Of a stretch of DNA of 64,000 nucleotides, positions 38,490 through 50,330 are shown one piece after another. The notes under the pieces are model-generated. The model was not told where the DNA came from. It was given only the letters and a program-made list of their open reading frames with translations, and ran no database searches. The DNA is from Utricularia gibba (Eukaryota; Streptophyta; Magnoliopsida; Lamiales; Lentibulariaceae): assembly GCA_002189035.1 (NCBI GenBank), contig CM007989.1, positions 6,181,501 through 6,245,500 of the forward strand. Direction: 5' to 3'. Made by a program: the position numbers and the translations under genes. The stretch's first letter is position 1; each line of letters begins with the position of its first letter.

Positions 38490-38820
38490 TTGATGTTTTG
38501 TCATTCTGTTTCCCTCACACACAATGCTAACAACAAAAAGTCAAATGATCTTGCTATTTCTCATGTGCATATACTTCTTACTTAGTTGTTGATTGGATGC
38601 GTTTTATGTTGTAAGCCACCGTGTCAATGCAGTAATGCATCGCTATTGTTAAGGATCTGGTCATGAATTGGAACGGGTGCCCCCAATTTTCGGTTCTGTT
38701 TGTCCATTCAAACTAACAAAACTGCCGGATCTTGATCTGAATTGGAGCAACAACTCGGAGTTTTCTTTCTCCAAAACAGCACCATCACTGCTTTTCTCTC
38801 CTTCCACTTTTATGCATAGC

Positions 38821-40307
38821 ATGTCATTTCGAAAGCGAACATTGCTGAAGGTCATCATCCTTGGAGATAGTGGGTTTGAAGCTATGTTTCGTCTATTCTC
38901 TAACGATTTCTTCATTATCCATAGATTGAACATTTATTTTGTTGACTGTTTGTTATCGTTTCAGGGTGGGTAAAACATCCCTTATGAACCAGTATCCTTG
39001 ATATCAGACCTTGTTTCCCTTTTCATGGTTATGTTAATGGGATTATTGTGATTCTTAAGCAAATATGTGAGAATCTGTCTTAACTGGGTAAATGGATATG
39101 TGACTAAGAAATTCAGTCAGCAGTACAAGGCTACAATAGGAGCTGATTTTGTAACCAAGGAACTTTGTATAGATGATCGCCTCGTAACCCTTCAGGTGGG
39201 TTGCTTCCTCATATTTCTTCTTTTTCATTGCTAGCTGGTACCTCATTTGTCTGTGTAATGCGTAGATTCCACCACACTGTATACAACAAAGTATTTTCTA
39301 AACGCTTGCTTGTTTCTGCTCTTGTTTTTCGTTACAGTGTTTCTTGTTTTCGGAGTAATCTATTCGATTTCATGCCTTTTGTCATCACAGATTTGGGACA
39401 CTGCTGGACAGGAGAGGTTCCAATGCCTGGGAGTTGCATTCTACCGCGGTGCTGATTGCTGTGTTTTGGTTTATGATGTGAACTCATCCAGATCATTTGA
39501 GTCTCTGGACAACTGGCATGAGGAGTTCATTAAGCAGGTAGCTCTTAGTTTATAACAATGACTAAGTAAATGAGTTGAATACATTTTCTGTAATGCGAGT
39601 CACTCATATCGAAAACTCAACGTACACCGGTCCGTTGAGGCTTGAATTCTATCAGCCTCGTCTACAGACTCCCCATTGCCTGATGTGTTCCCAAACTTGG
39701 CAGGCTAATCCGTATGATGCAAAGAAGTTTCCGTTCATCTTGATGGGAAACAAGGTTGATGTGGATAGTGGTAACAGCAGAGTGGTGAGTCTCCATGCTC
39801 TGTTATTCTGGACTGTGATTTCGTTCCTCATTGGATTCCTACCGGAGATTCAGGTCACGGCGGAGGGAGCCAGGGAATGGTGTGCATCAAAAGGGGGCAA
39901 CATGCCATACTTTGAAACATCAGCTAAAGAGGATTACAATGTGGATGCTGCATTTTTAGGTGTGGCAACCACCACCTTAGCCAGTGATCGCCAACATGAT
40001 ACGTGAGTCGAACATCCTGCTATGATCCCATTCGTCCTTCCGACTCCCTAAACTCGACATGCATCCTACAGAGAATATCACACACATTAGTGGCAAACAC
40101 AGAGTTTGCTTCATTGGATGTTATAGCGTTTTCCATAGCCATCATGCTTGCTGATTTCTGTTGTGATCATTTATACTGCTAGGTTGGGTTTACTGTGTTG
40201 CTCCACTCATTGATTTTTTCGACTGGCATGACAGATACTTTCAAACTGTGCCGGAGGTGCTAATTCCGGTGGAGCCAGAGGGAGGAGGTGGTGGCTGCGT
40301 GTGCTAA
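38821..40307 (+). CDS. RABG3: Rab7-type small GTPase (RABG3)
   Basis: RABG3/Rab7 controls late endosome and vacuole trafficking. Seven exons: 38,821-38,873; 38,965-38,991; 39,096-39,195; 39,391-39,537; 39,704-39,784; 39,854-40,002; 40,235-40,307. They give 209 aa. Motifs: P-loop GDSGVGKT, switch [27 protein letters not shown], and a C-terminal CVC for double geranylgeranylation. The ATG at 38,821 fits the family start (MSxRRRTLLK); an in-frame ATG three codons upstream is possible. Intron 2 begins GTATCCTT and carries TCTTAAC near its end, the U12 signature. The only exon 3 start that keeps frame leaves GG rather than AG as the acceptor. The gene starts 331 bp after COLD1 stops. Confidence 0.93.
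38992..39095 (+). other. Probable U12-type intron in RABG3 (GT...GG as read)
   Basis: The donor GTATCCTT (38,992-38,999) is the exact U12 5' splice consensus. A branch-site-like TCTTAAC (39,078-39,084) lies 11-13 nt before the inferred exon 3 start at 39,096. That start is fixed by protein frame ([18 protein letters not shown]). The last two intron bases are GG. Confidence 0.7.
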
Positions 40308-41903
40308 TGCGGTGACAACTGCTGATCAAAGTAATACAATAATATTCCGTATATTACATTCCAAGCTTATGTAATCATTTAATATCATAAGTGGTTTGAA
40401 GTTATTGGTTTGGGTTCAGGATGCGTTTGCCAAAAAAAAAAAAAAAGGAAAAGGTTTTGCTAAATAAATCACTAATTTAAAAAGTATTGGATGAATATAT
40501 TTTTTTTTTAAAAAAAGGTTTATGGTTGATTGCCAGAAGCTCTAAACATATTTGATCAATACCATTGTTTTCCATTTTTATGGGGCAAATGAATCTGTAG
40601 TCTTGTTGTCTCATATTATATGATATGATAAGTCATGTTTCTCAACTTATTATTATTGTAATTCAATGTGCACAGTTTTTAGTTTTCAAAAAATATTCCA
40701 TCATATATACATTGGAAAAATTACCAATCATATCACATTTTTTTCTTTATTTACGATTTGAGACATTAATATTTCATAATTTCAAAATTAGTCCTAAGTA
40801 TTTAATTAGTTGTGAAATATAATATTATTGTTTACAAAACATTCATAGATTTTAGTTCGTAATGATAATTCATAGTTAATCCATGTGCCTCTCTTTCAAT
40901 TACCACGAAAATCAATGTAGAACCCTAACCGTCTGGGGAGGTGTAGAATATGGATTGAGATTTGACTTTGATCATGTTAAGATCATGTAACAAGTTATAT
41001 CTGCTTTCTCTAATAAATATTTTTCATTTTCTACAATTCGATTGGTGTTTAATTACTTCAACTCTTTTTCCATTTTATTCATGAATCATCGCGATTGAAG
41101 TTAAAATCTTAAAGATCCATCACGATTGAATCTTGATGCCAATGCAGACAATTAGGATTCATGATTGATTTTTGTAGTAATTAAAAGAGGGACACATGAG
41201 TTAACTATGAATTATCGTTATAAACTAAAATTTACAAGTATTTTATAAATAATAATATTATATTTAGTAACTAACTAAATATCTAGAGAATTTTGAAATT
41301 ATAAAACAATAATATTTAAAATTACAAATGAAGAAAACAAATGTGTCATGTTTGTCAATTTTCCATGTACATATCGCATCTTTAATAATTACAATTGATG
41401 GTTCACCTTACATCCATTTCATGTTTTTGGTCACTATCAATGTTATGTGAGATATTTTTTATTCTTTTTATCCAATAGTTGAATATTGCATAATTTATTA
41501 ATAAGAAATATTAATAAAAGAATATAAAAAATACATTTTTTTTTATCACCTCATAGTGATATTAAGCAAACAAAAAAATGAAAATGAGGTATTCAACGAG
41601 TATTTAACAAAATCTTTTTTTGCAATGTAATATTTTGAAAAATCTTTTAATTCTAAAAATACGTAGCGAATATCACCAAATCTAGTCTCTTAGTGTTGAT
41701 GTAATTTGTTTGTTGCATGAATGTGGTTGAACCAATTAGTTGATAAATAATTATCCATTTCAAAATTTCCCACCACGACACATGGAATCGACCCTTCGGC
41801 TACTACCTCTCCACGTGGAAGCGTACTGGCCGCGTGTGTTCTGTGGACGACACTCTAACAGCAAAAACGGTCTTTTCTTTCTGGATTCGGTGCGAGCGAG
41901 CGG
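40308..41903. other. AT-rich intergenic spacer
   Basis: A/T runs and decayed noncoding sequence; no gene seen. The last ~100 bp (from about 41,780, with CCACGTGG-type G-box sequence near 41,811) are probably promoter and leader of the SDR gene. Confidence 0.45.
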
Positions 41904-41957
41904 ATGAGTGCTTCTTCTGTCTACGTACGAATCAATATTTCAGTTGTACCACTCGCG

Positions 41958-43854
41958 ATGTTCCTCATCAAGGTACCCTTCTCGTTTCTGCCTCCATTCA
42001 TTCTCTCTCTGTTACTGCCTCCATTGGTTTTATGTGATTTCTGCGGAATCCATCTCAGACATGGAGAGCACTGTCGTTTGGACTTTACGGGTACAAAAAT
42101 TTCACCAAATCTGGGTTCCTGTGAGTCTCATTTGTGTCTATTGTGCATTCACCCCTTCAAGAGATTATGCCCTAAAAACGGCATTTTGATGGTTACTTGT
42201 CGATGATAGGGAGCATTCGAAGAGTTTCAATTCCGAAGATATGCAACACAGAATTGAAGGAAAGAACTGCATTGTCACTGGGGCGAACTCTGGTATTGGT
42301 TATGCTACAGCTAGAGGATTAGCATCACGGTAATTTGCTTTTTACTTGGTAATTTGGTGGGTAGTGGTGAGTGGTCTAACATAGCAAGAATCGCAGTGGG
42401 GCAACGGTTTATATGGTTTGTCGAAATAAGGACAGGGGGGAAACCGCTGTTTCAGAAATTCAGTCTGAAACGGGGAATAATAACGTTTACTTGGAGGTAT
42501 TGAAGTTCCTGCTGTAAATTCTGAGCTTTTTGTTATTTGATTCTTGTTTTCGGTTTTAAACCAGGATTCGCTTCTTTTCTTTCAGCTTTGTGATATATCT
42601 TCCGTGGCTGATGTCAAGTCCTTCGCTTCGAGATTGTCTGAGAAGAATGTACCTATTCATATTCTGGTAGTACATTTTTCACACCTTTTTTTTCTTGTTA
42701 GGGAAATAAGTCTACCCTCCTTTTCTGCTGAAGGCTTAAGAAGAGCGGGTAGGTGGCTTAAGTTGACGGGATATATCCGCAGTTGAGATTAGCATGAAAT
42801 TAACTTGGTTTGTGGGTGGGGAACTGGGCAATCCCTCTGATAACACTCGCTGCATTCTTGAACTGACATCCTAAGTTGATCATATTTTTGTATCTGCACT
42901 GAAGTCTTATGATCCTTTTTTGGGTTCAAGGTAAATAATGCTGGTCTTCTCGAGAATAAGCGTGTCATGACCTCAGAAGGGTGTGCAGTCTTTTTTCCTC
43001 TTTCAAATTTACAAGTCGTTCCTACATTATTGTGATTTGCCAACAGATTTCCTCTATTCCCTACGACCAGGTACGAACTCAACTTCGCAGTAAATGTTCT
43101 CGGTACTTTTGCCATGACTGAGCTGATTCTGCCGTTGATGGAGAAGGCTGCACCAGATGCCCGTGTCATCACTGTATCCTCCGGTGGAATGTATACTTCT
43201 CCTTTAACGGAAGATCTACAGGCAAGCCTTCATTCTTCGGAAGAATCGTTCCAAACCTCCCAAGTCGTTGCTGATCAACTGATTTATCCAACTCTGTCTC
43301 GTACCATGCTTGTTTTGCAGTTTAGTGGCCAGAAATTTGATGGAGTTCAGCAGTATGCTCGCAACAAGCGAGTGCAGGTAACCAGCTCCCTCTTCATTAC
43401 CCATCGACCATGGCCTCTGTTCATAGTCGAGATCCTCTCAGGTGGCCTTGACTGAGAAATGGGCAGACACGTACAAAGACAAAGGCATTGGCTTCTACTC
43501 CATGCACCCCGGATGGGCTGAGACGCCCGGCGTTTCCAACAGCTTGCCGGGCTTTTCTAAATCGTGATGCTCTTCTCTTTCTTCCCACTTTGTTTTCGTC
43601 CAAAGGACTCCCGAATCGTGATCAAACTTACCACCGAGTTTCGCAGGCTTTCAGGAAAACTCAGAAGCAGCGATGAAGGTGCTGATACAGTAATTTGGTT
43701 GGCTCTACAACCCAAGCAGAAGCTTGTTTCCGGCGAGTTCTACTTTGATCGAGCAGAAGCTTCTAAGCATTTGGCATTTGCTGCCACGCAGGGCTCCCAC
43801 GTGGCTATAGACTCCATTCTCAGCCAGCTCCGAACAATGTCAGGCCTCTTGTAG
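41958..43854 (+). CDS. Short-chain dehydrogenase/reductase, DHRS12-like
   Basis: An NAD(P)-dependent classical-type SDR; the substrate of the plant DHRS12-like group is not known to me. Ten exons: 41,958-41,972; 42,059-42,120; 42,210-42,329; 42,397-42,496; 42,586-42,666; 42,931-42,980; 43,071-43,221; 43,321-43,377; 43,442-43,563; 43,647-43,854. They give about 321 aa. It starts MFLIK-TWRALSFGLYGYKNF, then has the cofactor motif TGANSGIG, VNNAGLLENKR, VITVSSGGMYTSPL, the catalytic YARNK, and MHPGWAETPGV. Intron 7 starts GC (CAG|GCAAGC). An upstream in-frame ATG at 41,904 would add 18 residues, but family members start MFL-K. All catalytic residues are intact. Confidence 0.9.
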
Positions 43855-44520
43855 ATGCCAACATGTTACTTCCTCCGTCGTATAAATAAGCATACAACAA
43901 AAACCAGTTAATATCTTTTTGCTTCGATGTGCACTTCCACTGAACCAGAAGCCATGAAATTAAAAAGAAGAAACGCTGCAATGCTCTTGAGTCTTTTGAT
44001 GTGAAGCAGATGTGCATTTGTATTAAGAAAACAATAAACTTTATTATTTTTTACAAATTTTATTAGAAAACTCGTTTCTAATAAAATTTATCGCTATTGA
44101 TTTTAATTTCTCTTTGTTATTTTTCAAAAATTTACAAGGTGGTTTTCGCAATTATCGTATACTAATTTCTATTTTTACAAAAAAGTATAAATTATTCGTT
44201 TAGAAATATAAAAATAGTGCTTCCTGTCTCGTGAATCTTTGCACCCAGCACCATTTTCTTAAAATTTTTGAATTAAAAAAGATTATATTTTTTTAGAATT
44301 TCAATAGAATTCCTTCCTTATTTTTTTTACAGAATTGAGTCTTTAATTGGGTTTTATAACAATTTTTTTATTTATTCTATATTTGCTCTCTATTTATACC
44401 AAAAGTAAGAATAAGAAAAGTGAAAAATATTCGAGAAAAAAGAAGAAGTACATGAAAATGACAAGAAGCATTTATTGTAATTATTTTATTTTTAAAGTAA
44501 ATAATTAAATTTACTAATAC
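43855..44520. other. SDR 3' flank with a perfect 15-bp hairpin
   Basis: No gene seen. It contains the inverted repeat listed separately at 44,055-44,089. Confidence 0.5.
44055..44089. repeat. Perfect 15-bp inverted repeat with 5-nt loop
   Basis: AAATTTTATTAGAAA, the loop ACTCG, then TTTCTAATAAAATTT. It lies 200 bp past the SDR stop and could form a stem-loop in the 3' transcript or just be a chance AT palindrome. Confidence 0.85.
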
Positions 44521-44528
44521 CGCCTAAC

Positions 44529-45008
44529 TAGAGCTTATCACGAATCCAACCCATTGGGTTACGAGTTGAACCCGTTGGATCGAAAATTAATTTCGTGACT
44601 CGGTGAGTACGGGTCAACAAGTCATAAAGTCCGACCCGTCTCAGGGCATGGGTTGACTCGTAACATAGTAAATTGAAATAATTTGATGTCTAGGCACTGC
44701 AATTACACGTTTGCAGTGTTTGGGAGAGGCACTAAAGCCATTTGATGTTTAGGCATTGTAATGATACATTTTAGGTACTTAAAATAAGTATTGAAACTTT
44801 TTGATGTCCAAATACTACAATTATATATTTGTGGTGCTTGGAAGAGTACACCAATCCAAACTTATTGATCCTCGAGTCGACCCATACCTGTGCACCTCCA
44901 ACCCGTCCCATACCCATACCCATTTTGAACGGTTATGGATAACGAGTGGGACCCGTCACAGATCAACCACTAGATATTTGGGTCAAACTGTATTCGTGCC
45001 CAGCTCTA
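44529..45008. mobile_element. Non-autonomous hAT-type element, 480 bp, with 8-bp TSD and internal tandem repeats
   Basis: The left end is TAGAGCTTATCACGAAT. The right end on the other strand is TAGAGCTGGGCACGAAT. Flanking 8-bp repeats are CGCCTAAC (44,521-44,528) and CGCCTACC (45,009-45,016), one mismatch. Subterminal arms are rich in GGGT/ACCC motifs. The middle has three 59-bp tandem units starting TTTGATGT at 44,682, 44,741 and 44,800. There is no ORF of transposase length. Its ends differ from those of the hAT element at 9,472, so it is a separate family. Confidence 0.85.
44682..44858. repeat. Three 59-bp tandem units inside the hAT element
   Basis: The units start at 44,682, 44,741 and 44,800. 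Each opens TTTGATGT and is followed by a diverged GGCAYTG-AAT-A core. Divergence between units implies that the array is old. Confidence 0.75.
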
Positions 45009-45016
45009 CGCCTACC

Positions 45017-45772
45017 AAATAAAAAGACTCCCATTGATTACTAAGCACACAAAGTCCTAAATGTGTACGTCGGATATTAAATAAATAGCGTTTAATTTAG
45101 ATGTTGTTTAAAAATGCAATAATTTTTTGATAAAATAAATTAATATAAATTTTTATAATTCCATTAAAATGTAAATTTTATATTACTTTAACATGTATTT
45201 ATTATTATATAATAGTTAGAATTTAATTAAAATGTGGTATTTTACAAATGAAAATGAAAGTTACAGCATTACACAAACATAAAAAAAAACTTATATTATT
45301 TCATATATCAAAATATATAATGTGTGGTATTTCATTCATTCCCCCATTTGTCTTCTTCTTGAAAATTTATAGTAGATATGGTGTTTGAAGTTGGAAGATG
45401 CACCATTGACCATTCTTTCGAGCTACATTGCCAGCTTTCTTAGGAGAATCGAAAGCTTACTAGTATTGCCTCCTGAGAAATGTCCCTGGATCTGCTACTT
45501 TCATGGGTTTCTGCAAAAATTCTAAGTATATGCCATGAATGATATCACATTGTTCCAGATAAAGAGAGATGTCTCAAAATGATACAAATTATGTAGTTCA
45601 AAATGCCCGATCTCTCAAAAACTGATGGAGCCTAGAGAGAGCTCACAAAACAATGTGTACAGAAATGCAGGAACTTGTGTTGGTAACTGGTGTGAAGTCC
45701 CCAAGCAGTCAGGTCACAGGGACAATCTGTATCAGCTGTAACTTTAATTTCTATATGAACTCAATACTGGAA
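45017..45772. other. Spacer and 3' UTR side of the transporter gene
   Basis: AT-rich to about 45,340. The more balanced sequence from about 45,360 to 45,772 is probably 3' UTR of the minus-strand transporter. No independent gene seen. Confidence 0.45.
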
Positions 45773-47301
45773 CTAAACCTTTTCATCAGCTTCCTCAGAG
45801 GATGTAACATGCTTTTGCAGACTGCGCCATTCCTTGCCACCCGGTTTTGCTGAGGCATTGCCGTACCATATCATTCCAATGACAGCAATGATCATACCAA
45901 GGACTACTTGTAGATTTAGTCCTTCTTTTCCGAAAAATATGAATCCCAGAACCAAAACTAGGATGGTCTTCATATGGCCAAGGACTTGAAACGAAACTGC
46001 TGTGAATCTTCCAATACAAATGAACTGGCTGAGGTTGGTTCCCACTGCTATGGTGCACGAAAGTATGATGAACGCCTGGAAAAATCAGTTTCAAGAGCAA
46101 TTAGTTATAACTAGGAAAGGGTTCACTGAAATTTGATTGCCTAAAGGAACCAGAGGAGAATATTGAGTGTTCATGTGTGATCTTGCTGACCGAGAACTTG
46201 TAAACGCAAATCAGATGATGCAACGTCACTTACTGTGGATGGGAAATTGAAGCTGTATGCGTCTACTCTCTTCTTCGTCAACCAGTAATCCAGAAAGGGG
46301 CCAACTAATATTAAGGATGCAGCTTGGGCTGGTGCGGTGTGCCCCAGTAGATTGAAGGAAGTTAAGGAGTACTTTCTTTGAAGAAAATGAACATACTGCA
46401 AAATGAAAATGAAGATAAATACTGAGGACATGGTCTAGGGCAAATGGCATAATCCACATATGAGAGAAGGAAGATACAATACAGTTACATACTACATCAC
46501 TAACTGTAAAAACACATTTTTCCCCTAAACAGTTCACCATACATGAAGAAACTGAAATGGTATCTTAAACAGAGATATCGCCCAGAACTTACATACTGCT
46601 GCATTGATGTGCTCCAAACAGCAATGAAGGCTGCAACGAAACCCTTAGTGTTAACACTGACATCAGTGACTGTGCACACACCAACTCCTAGGAGAACAAC
46701 TAAGATGCTAAGCTTTGTATCCCTCGAATATCGTATGTTGTCGAACATCATTTCCAATACACATGATACTGGGATCATGCTAAGCTTCGCAATCTGATAG
46801 GTTACAGCAAACAAACAATAGCCATCAGTAACAGATGTGCAAGTTAAAGTATACCTTTGTCACTTTTCCATTTTTTCCTGTCATGCATTTAGAATAGGAA
46901 AATGCATCGATAACTTACCTGGTAAAATCCTACAGAGTTCCACATCAAGCTAACATTCATCCCAACTATTGAAAAATTTGCAAATAGTACAAATTTTAGG
47001 AGCTCAGACAACGACAAATGTGATCCCTGGATGTAACCCAAACACTTCAAAACACCGGTCATGAGTGTTGTCATGGAGAAATGCAGGCCAGTTAATGTCG
47101 TAGCTGCGCAACAGATACATGTCATGAACCAAGATAATGGATCCGAATCCATGCACTCTACAAAAACTTACCAAACCGAAATCCATACGTAGACATCAAT
47201 GCCTTGTTAACAAGGATAATTCCAACTGAAGTTACTACATTAAACAGCCATGCTGCTATATCAACAGCAGCTTTGTTTTCAGCTTTGCTTGATGGTGGCA
47301 T
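45773..47301 (-). CDS. URGT: UDP-rhamnose/UDP-galactose transporter (URGT/NST-KT family)
   Basis: A Golgi nucleotide-sugar antiporter of the drug/metabolite transporter superfamily that supplies UDP-sugars for cell-wall polysaccharides. Coding exons in gene order: 47,301-47,172; 47,103-46,919; 46,793-46,593; 46,395-46,234; 46,075-45,773. They give 326 aa, all in phase. Visible blocks are [77 protein letters not shown], and [16 protein letters not shown] (the conserved last repeat), with about ten membrane spans and an acidic tail ending EEADEKV. It resembles Arabidopsis URGT4/5/6 more than URGT1 or UXTs, from memory. A 5' UTR intron is likely (see the next entry). Confidence 0.9.
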
Positions 47302-47860
47302 TTTGAGTTGTTCTTCCTTCTGCTTGTTATGACCGTCCCAGCAGCAGAGATCTATTTGGCATCAACTTTTCACAGCATCTCGTTTCCACCAAATTTCCTA
47401 GAGAGACAAAATCGTGATTAGAATTTAAGAGAGTTCATTGAGCCTGATGATACCCATTTACAAAAACCAACTCAACAGCAATAGAAAACTAAATGGGTCC
47501 CTAGATATTTCGGAAAATACACTCAAGACGAATCCTACGTTCCATTGCACTGATAGAAAAAAATAATCCAGACCCAAAATTCCGAAAACCGAGATCGCAT
47601 AAATTTCGAAAACTCACATTCCCAAGTCCCCAAAATGAAGATGGGAGTAGGAGGAATCGATCAGCAAAGCATTCACCTTTACAATTTCCGGAAGAGAAAA
47701 AGTTGGAGACCCCAACTGGTCACTTACCTTTATTGAACGCTTTGCAACAGAACAAATAGGGACGAAATGCGTGAACTCTAATGCTTCCACAGATCCCTAC
47801 AACACCAGAGTTCGCTGGTGAAGGATTCCTCCCTGGCACTGCTCTCCATAGAGTAGTTTC
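47302..47860 (-). other. 5' leader of the transporter gene, with a probable UTR intron
   Basis: On the minus strand, AATAAAG|GTAAGT near 47,730 is a good donor and TCTCTAG|GAAATTTGG near 47,400 a plausible acceptor. This implies a noncoding first exon around 47,730-47,850 and about 330 nt of UTR intron. Confidence 0.45.
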
Positions 47861-49770
47861 ATTGACCAACTCATTTCGCATTTAAACCCAATTGCTTTAT
47901 CAATCACTAATCCTATTAGGTTTAATTAGCCTAATCTCGTCCTTTTTGTGGGACTATTCCTCGAAATCAAATTTTCTGAAGCCAATCTTTTCATGTTTGT
48001 AAAAATGTATAGAGATTGTAAGATTAATTTTCAAAATTAATATATTTATTAAATATACATTTTATTAATTAAATAATGAATTAGTTAAAAATTATATTAT
48101 TTAATTTTAAAAAATTTATAAATATATTTATATTATCACATTAAACTTTAGAATAATTTAAATAAAATTTTATAATATAAAATTTAATTTAAAATATTCT
48201 ATAATACAATTTTATATTATACAGTAAAATATTTTTATCTTTTGAAAACTGAATCTATTCTTAAAGGTTTAAAATTAATTTTATTTTATAAAATTTAAAA
48301 GTAGAACCGCCCCTATGTTTGCATCAACAACTTCAATTAAAGATTAAATTATTTCGTTAATTTTGTATTATTTTGCCAATGAAAGCACCATATTATCAAT
48401 TTTTTATTTATCGATAAATTATTTTTAAAAATTAAGATTGTATTATTTCGCAATGAATATATATTTTCTAAAATCTATTTGCATTTTACGAAACTCATAA
48501 ATTTTCTTGAATATTTCTCTTTTTTACTCAATGTTTAGAATGTATAATTTACTATATTTTATTTTAACTGTTTAAAAAAACTACATTTATGTTTTTACAA
48601 TATTTCGTTGCAATCATTACTAATTTCACATAAATTTTTAGTATTTTGATAACATTAATCATGATTATTTTTTGAATTATCATTTTGTTAAAAAATTATT
48701 ACAATAAATGAATTTTCTCAAAATATTTCAATATATATATAATTGTTTTATACATATACGATCTAAATAAATGATTTTATTTTATATTAAAAATATAATT
48801 TTTCGACAAAATAATATACAAAATTTATATTATTTTCAATCAAAATAATATATTGAACAAACAATTGCATAATAAAGTAATAAATAATTTTCACATGTAT
48901 TAAAAATTGAAAATAATAATATTAGTATTTTTGTATCATTGTAAAACATGTTTTTCATTATTTTGTAAGATTGTTTTTAACTAATTTGTATTTCATTGAA
49001 TAAAAAATGTTTTTTGTGAATTTTTAAAATATTTTTAAATTAATTTAAAGAGAAATCAAAATCCAATAAATTATGAGTTTAAGAATATACAACTCTAAGC
49101 TCAAGACTAGATTAAAGGATTAAGATTTAATCAAAGATTAGTGAATGAGATAGATTTTAAATATGATTTTGAAAAATTTTGATAAAAAATTTAAATAAAA
49201 GATTTTATTCAAACACATTAAGCAAATTTAACATAAAGATTTAGATCTATTCTTTTATAAAAATCTTATTTTCTCAATTATTAAAAATGTTTTTAATCAC
49301 TTTTATTTTTTTTTATTTTTTTCTTATTTTTGTGTTTATTTTCATGTTAGAAAATACTTCTAATTGAATATCTATTATGAAGTCTTTTTTATGTAAATCT
49401 TTACATGTGTGATTATTTTACTATGTTGTTCGATATTTAATTCAAATTTTTTGTAATATTTTCTATTTTTCTTTTCCAATATATTTTTTAATACCATAAA
49501 ACGTTAAGAGAAAAGATTCAATAAAACGTTAATACCATATTTTCTATTTTCCAATAAAACGTTAAGAGAATGAAAATCTTAAATCAACCTTAAGTACATA
49601 TGAAGAAAGATTCAATATGAAATTGTTAACAAGTCAGATTCAGGCTATTCTATCTGTGATGATGTTACGATCTAATCCAATTTTGCACAGTATTCTTTGC
49701 TTCAAACATTCAATTCTCATCATTTTATGTTGTTCATTTCCAAAGAAAAAGTCTTATGCAAAATTAAGAA
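47861..49770. other. Very AT-rich intergenic spacer
   Basis: Almost entirely A/T with poly-A/T runs. No gene or clear element end seen. Confidence 0.55.
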
Positions 49771-49775
49771 AGGTA

Positions 49776-50330
49776 TTTTCATATAAACTATCCCTCAACT
49801 CAATGTGTAACTAATGTGAGATTCATCTAAAGTATTTGCACCCTTCTTTGGGCTAGGCCCTTCCACCCCTTGGAAACTCACATCCTCATTGAGGTTTGCC
49901 CCACCACCGGTTACAAGCTTAAATTTGGCTTTGATATCAAATATCACAATCCACCCTCATGCACAATATTGTGCACTTTGAATAGCCAACTCTTATGATT
50001 TTACATTCTCACTTTCAGAAAAAATATCTCATATAAGATTTGAGAAGATCATTTCATATAAATTGTCCTTTGACCCTATCCATGATCGATGTGGGATTTG
50101 TCTAAAATACTTACACCCTTCTTTGGTTCAAGCAATTGTTACATGGTATCAAAGCCAAACCCGTGTATGATAGGTCGTGACAAAGGGTGTGAGCTGTAGG
50201 GTTAGGATTAAATATATGAAAAATATGGATTATCATAGGAAACAAAATGACTTTAATGCCTAAATGAGAAACAAGATTATTGATTAGCATTATTATAAAA
50301 TAATATCCCAAAAACTTATGCAAGTAAGTA
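49776..50330 (+). mobile_element. LTR-derived relic with PBS (TRIM-like)
   Basis: A block of about 78 bp (TTTCATATAAA-T-TCC...GATGTG-GATT-TCTAAA-TA-TT-CACCC then TTCTTTGG) appears at 49,776-49,853 and again at 50,053-50,130. Just past the second copy, TGGTATCAAAGCC (50,144-50,156) matches the tRNA-Met PBS TGGTATCAGAGCC at 12 of 13 positions. There is no coding sequence. This looks like a solo or rearranged LTR of a short non-autonomous element. Confidence 0.55.

Noticed and set aside
46543-46797. 84-codon plus frame
   Set aside because: Antisense to transporter exon 4, whose protein is clearly conserved.
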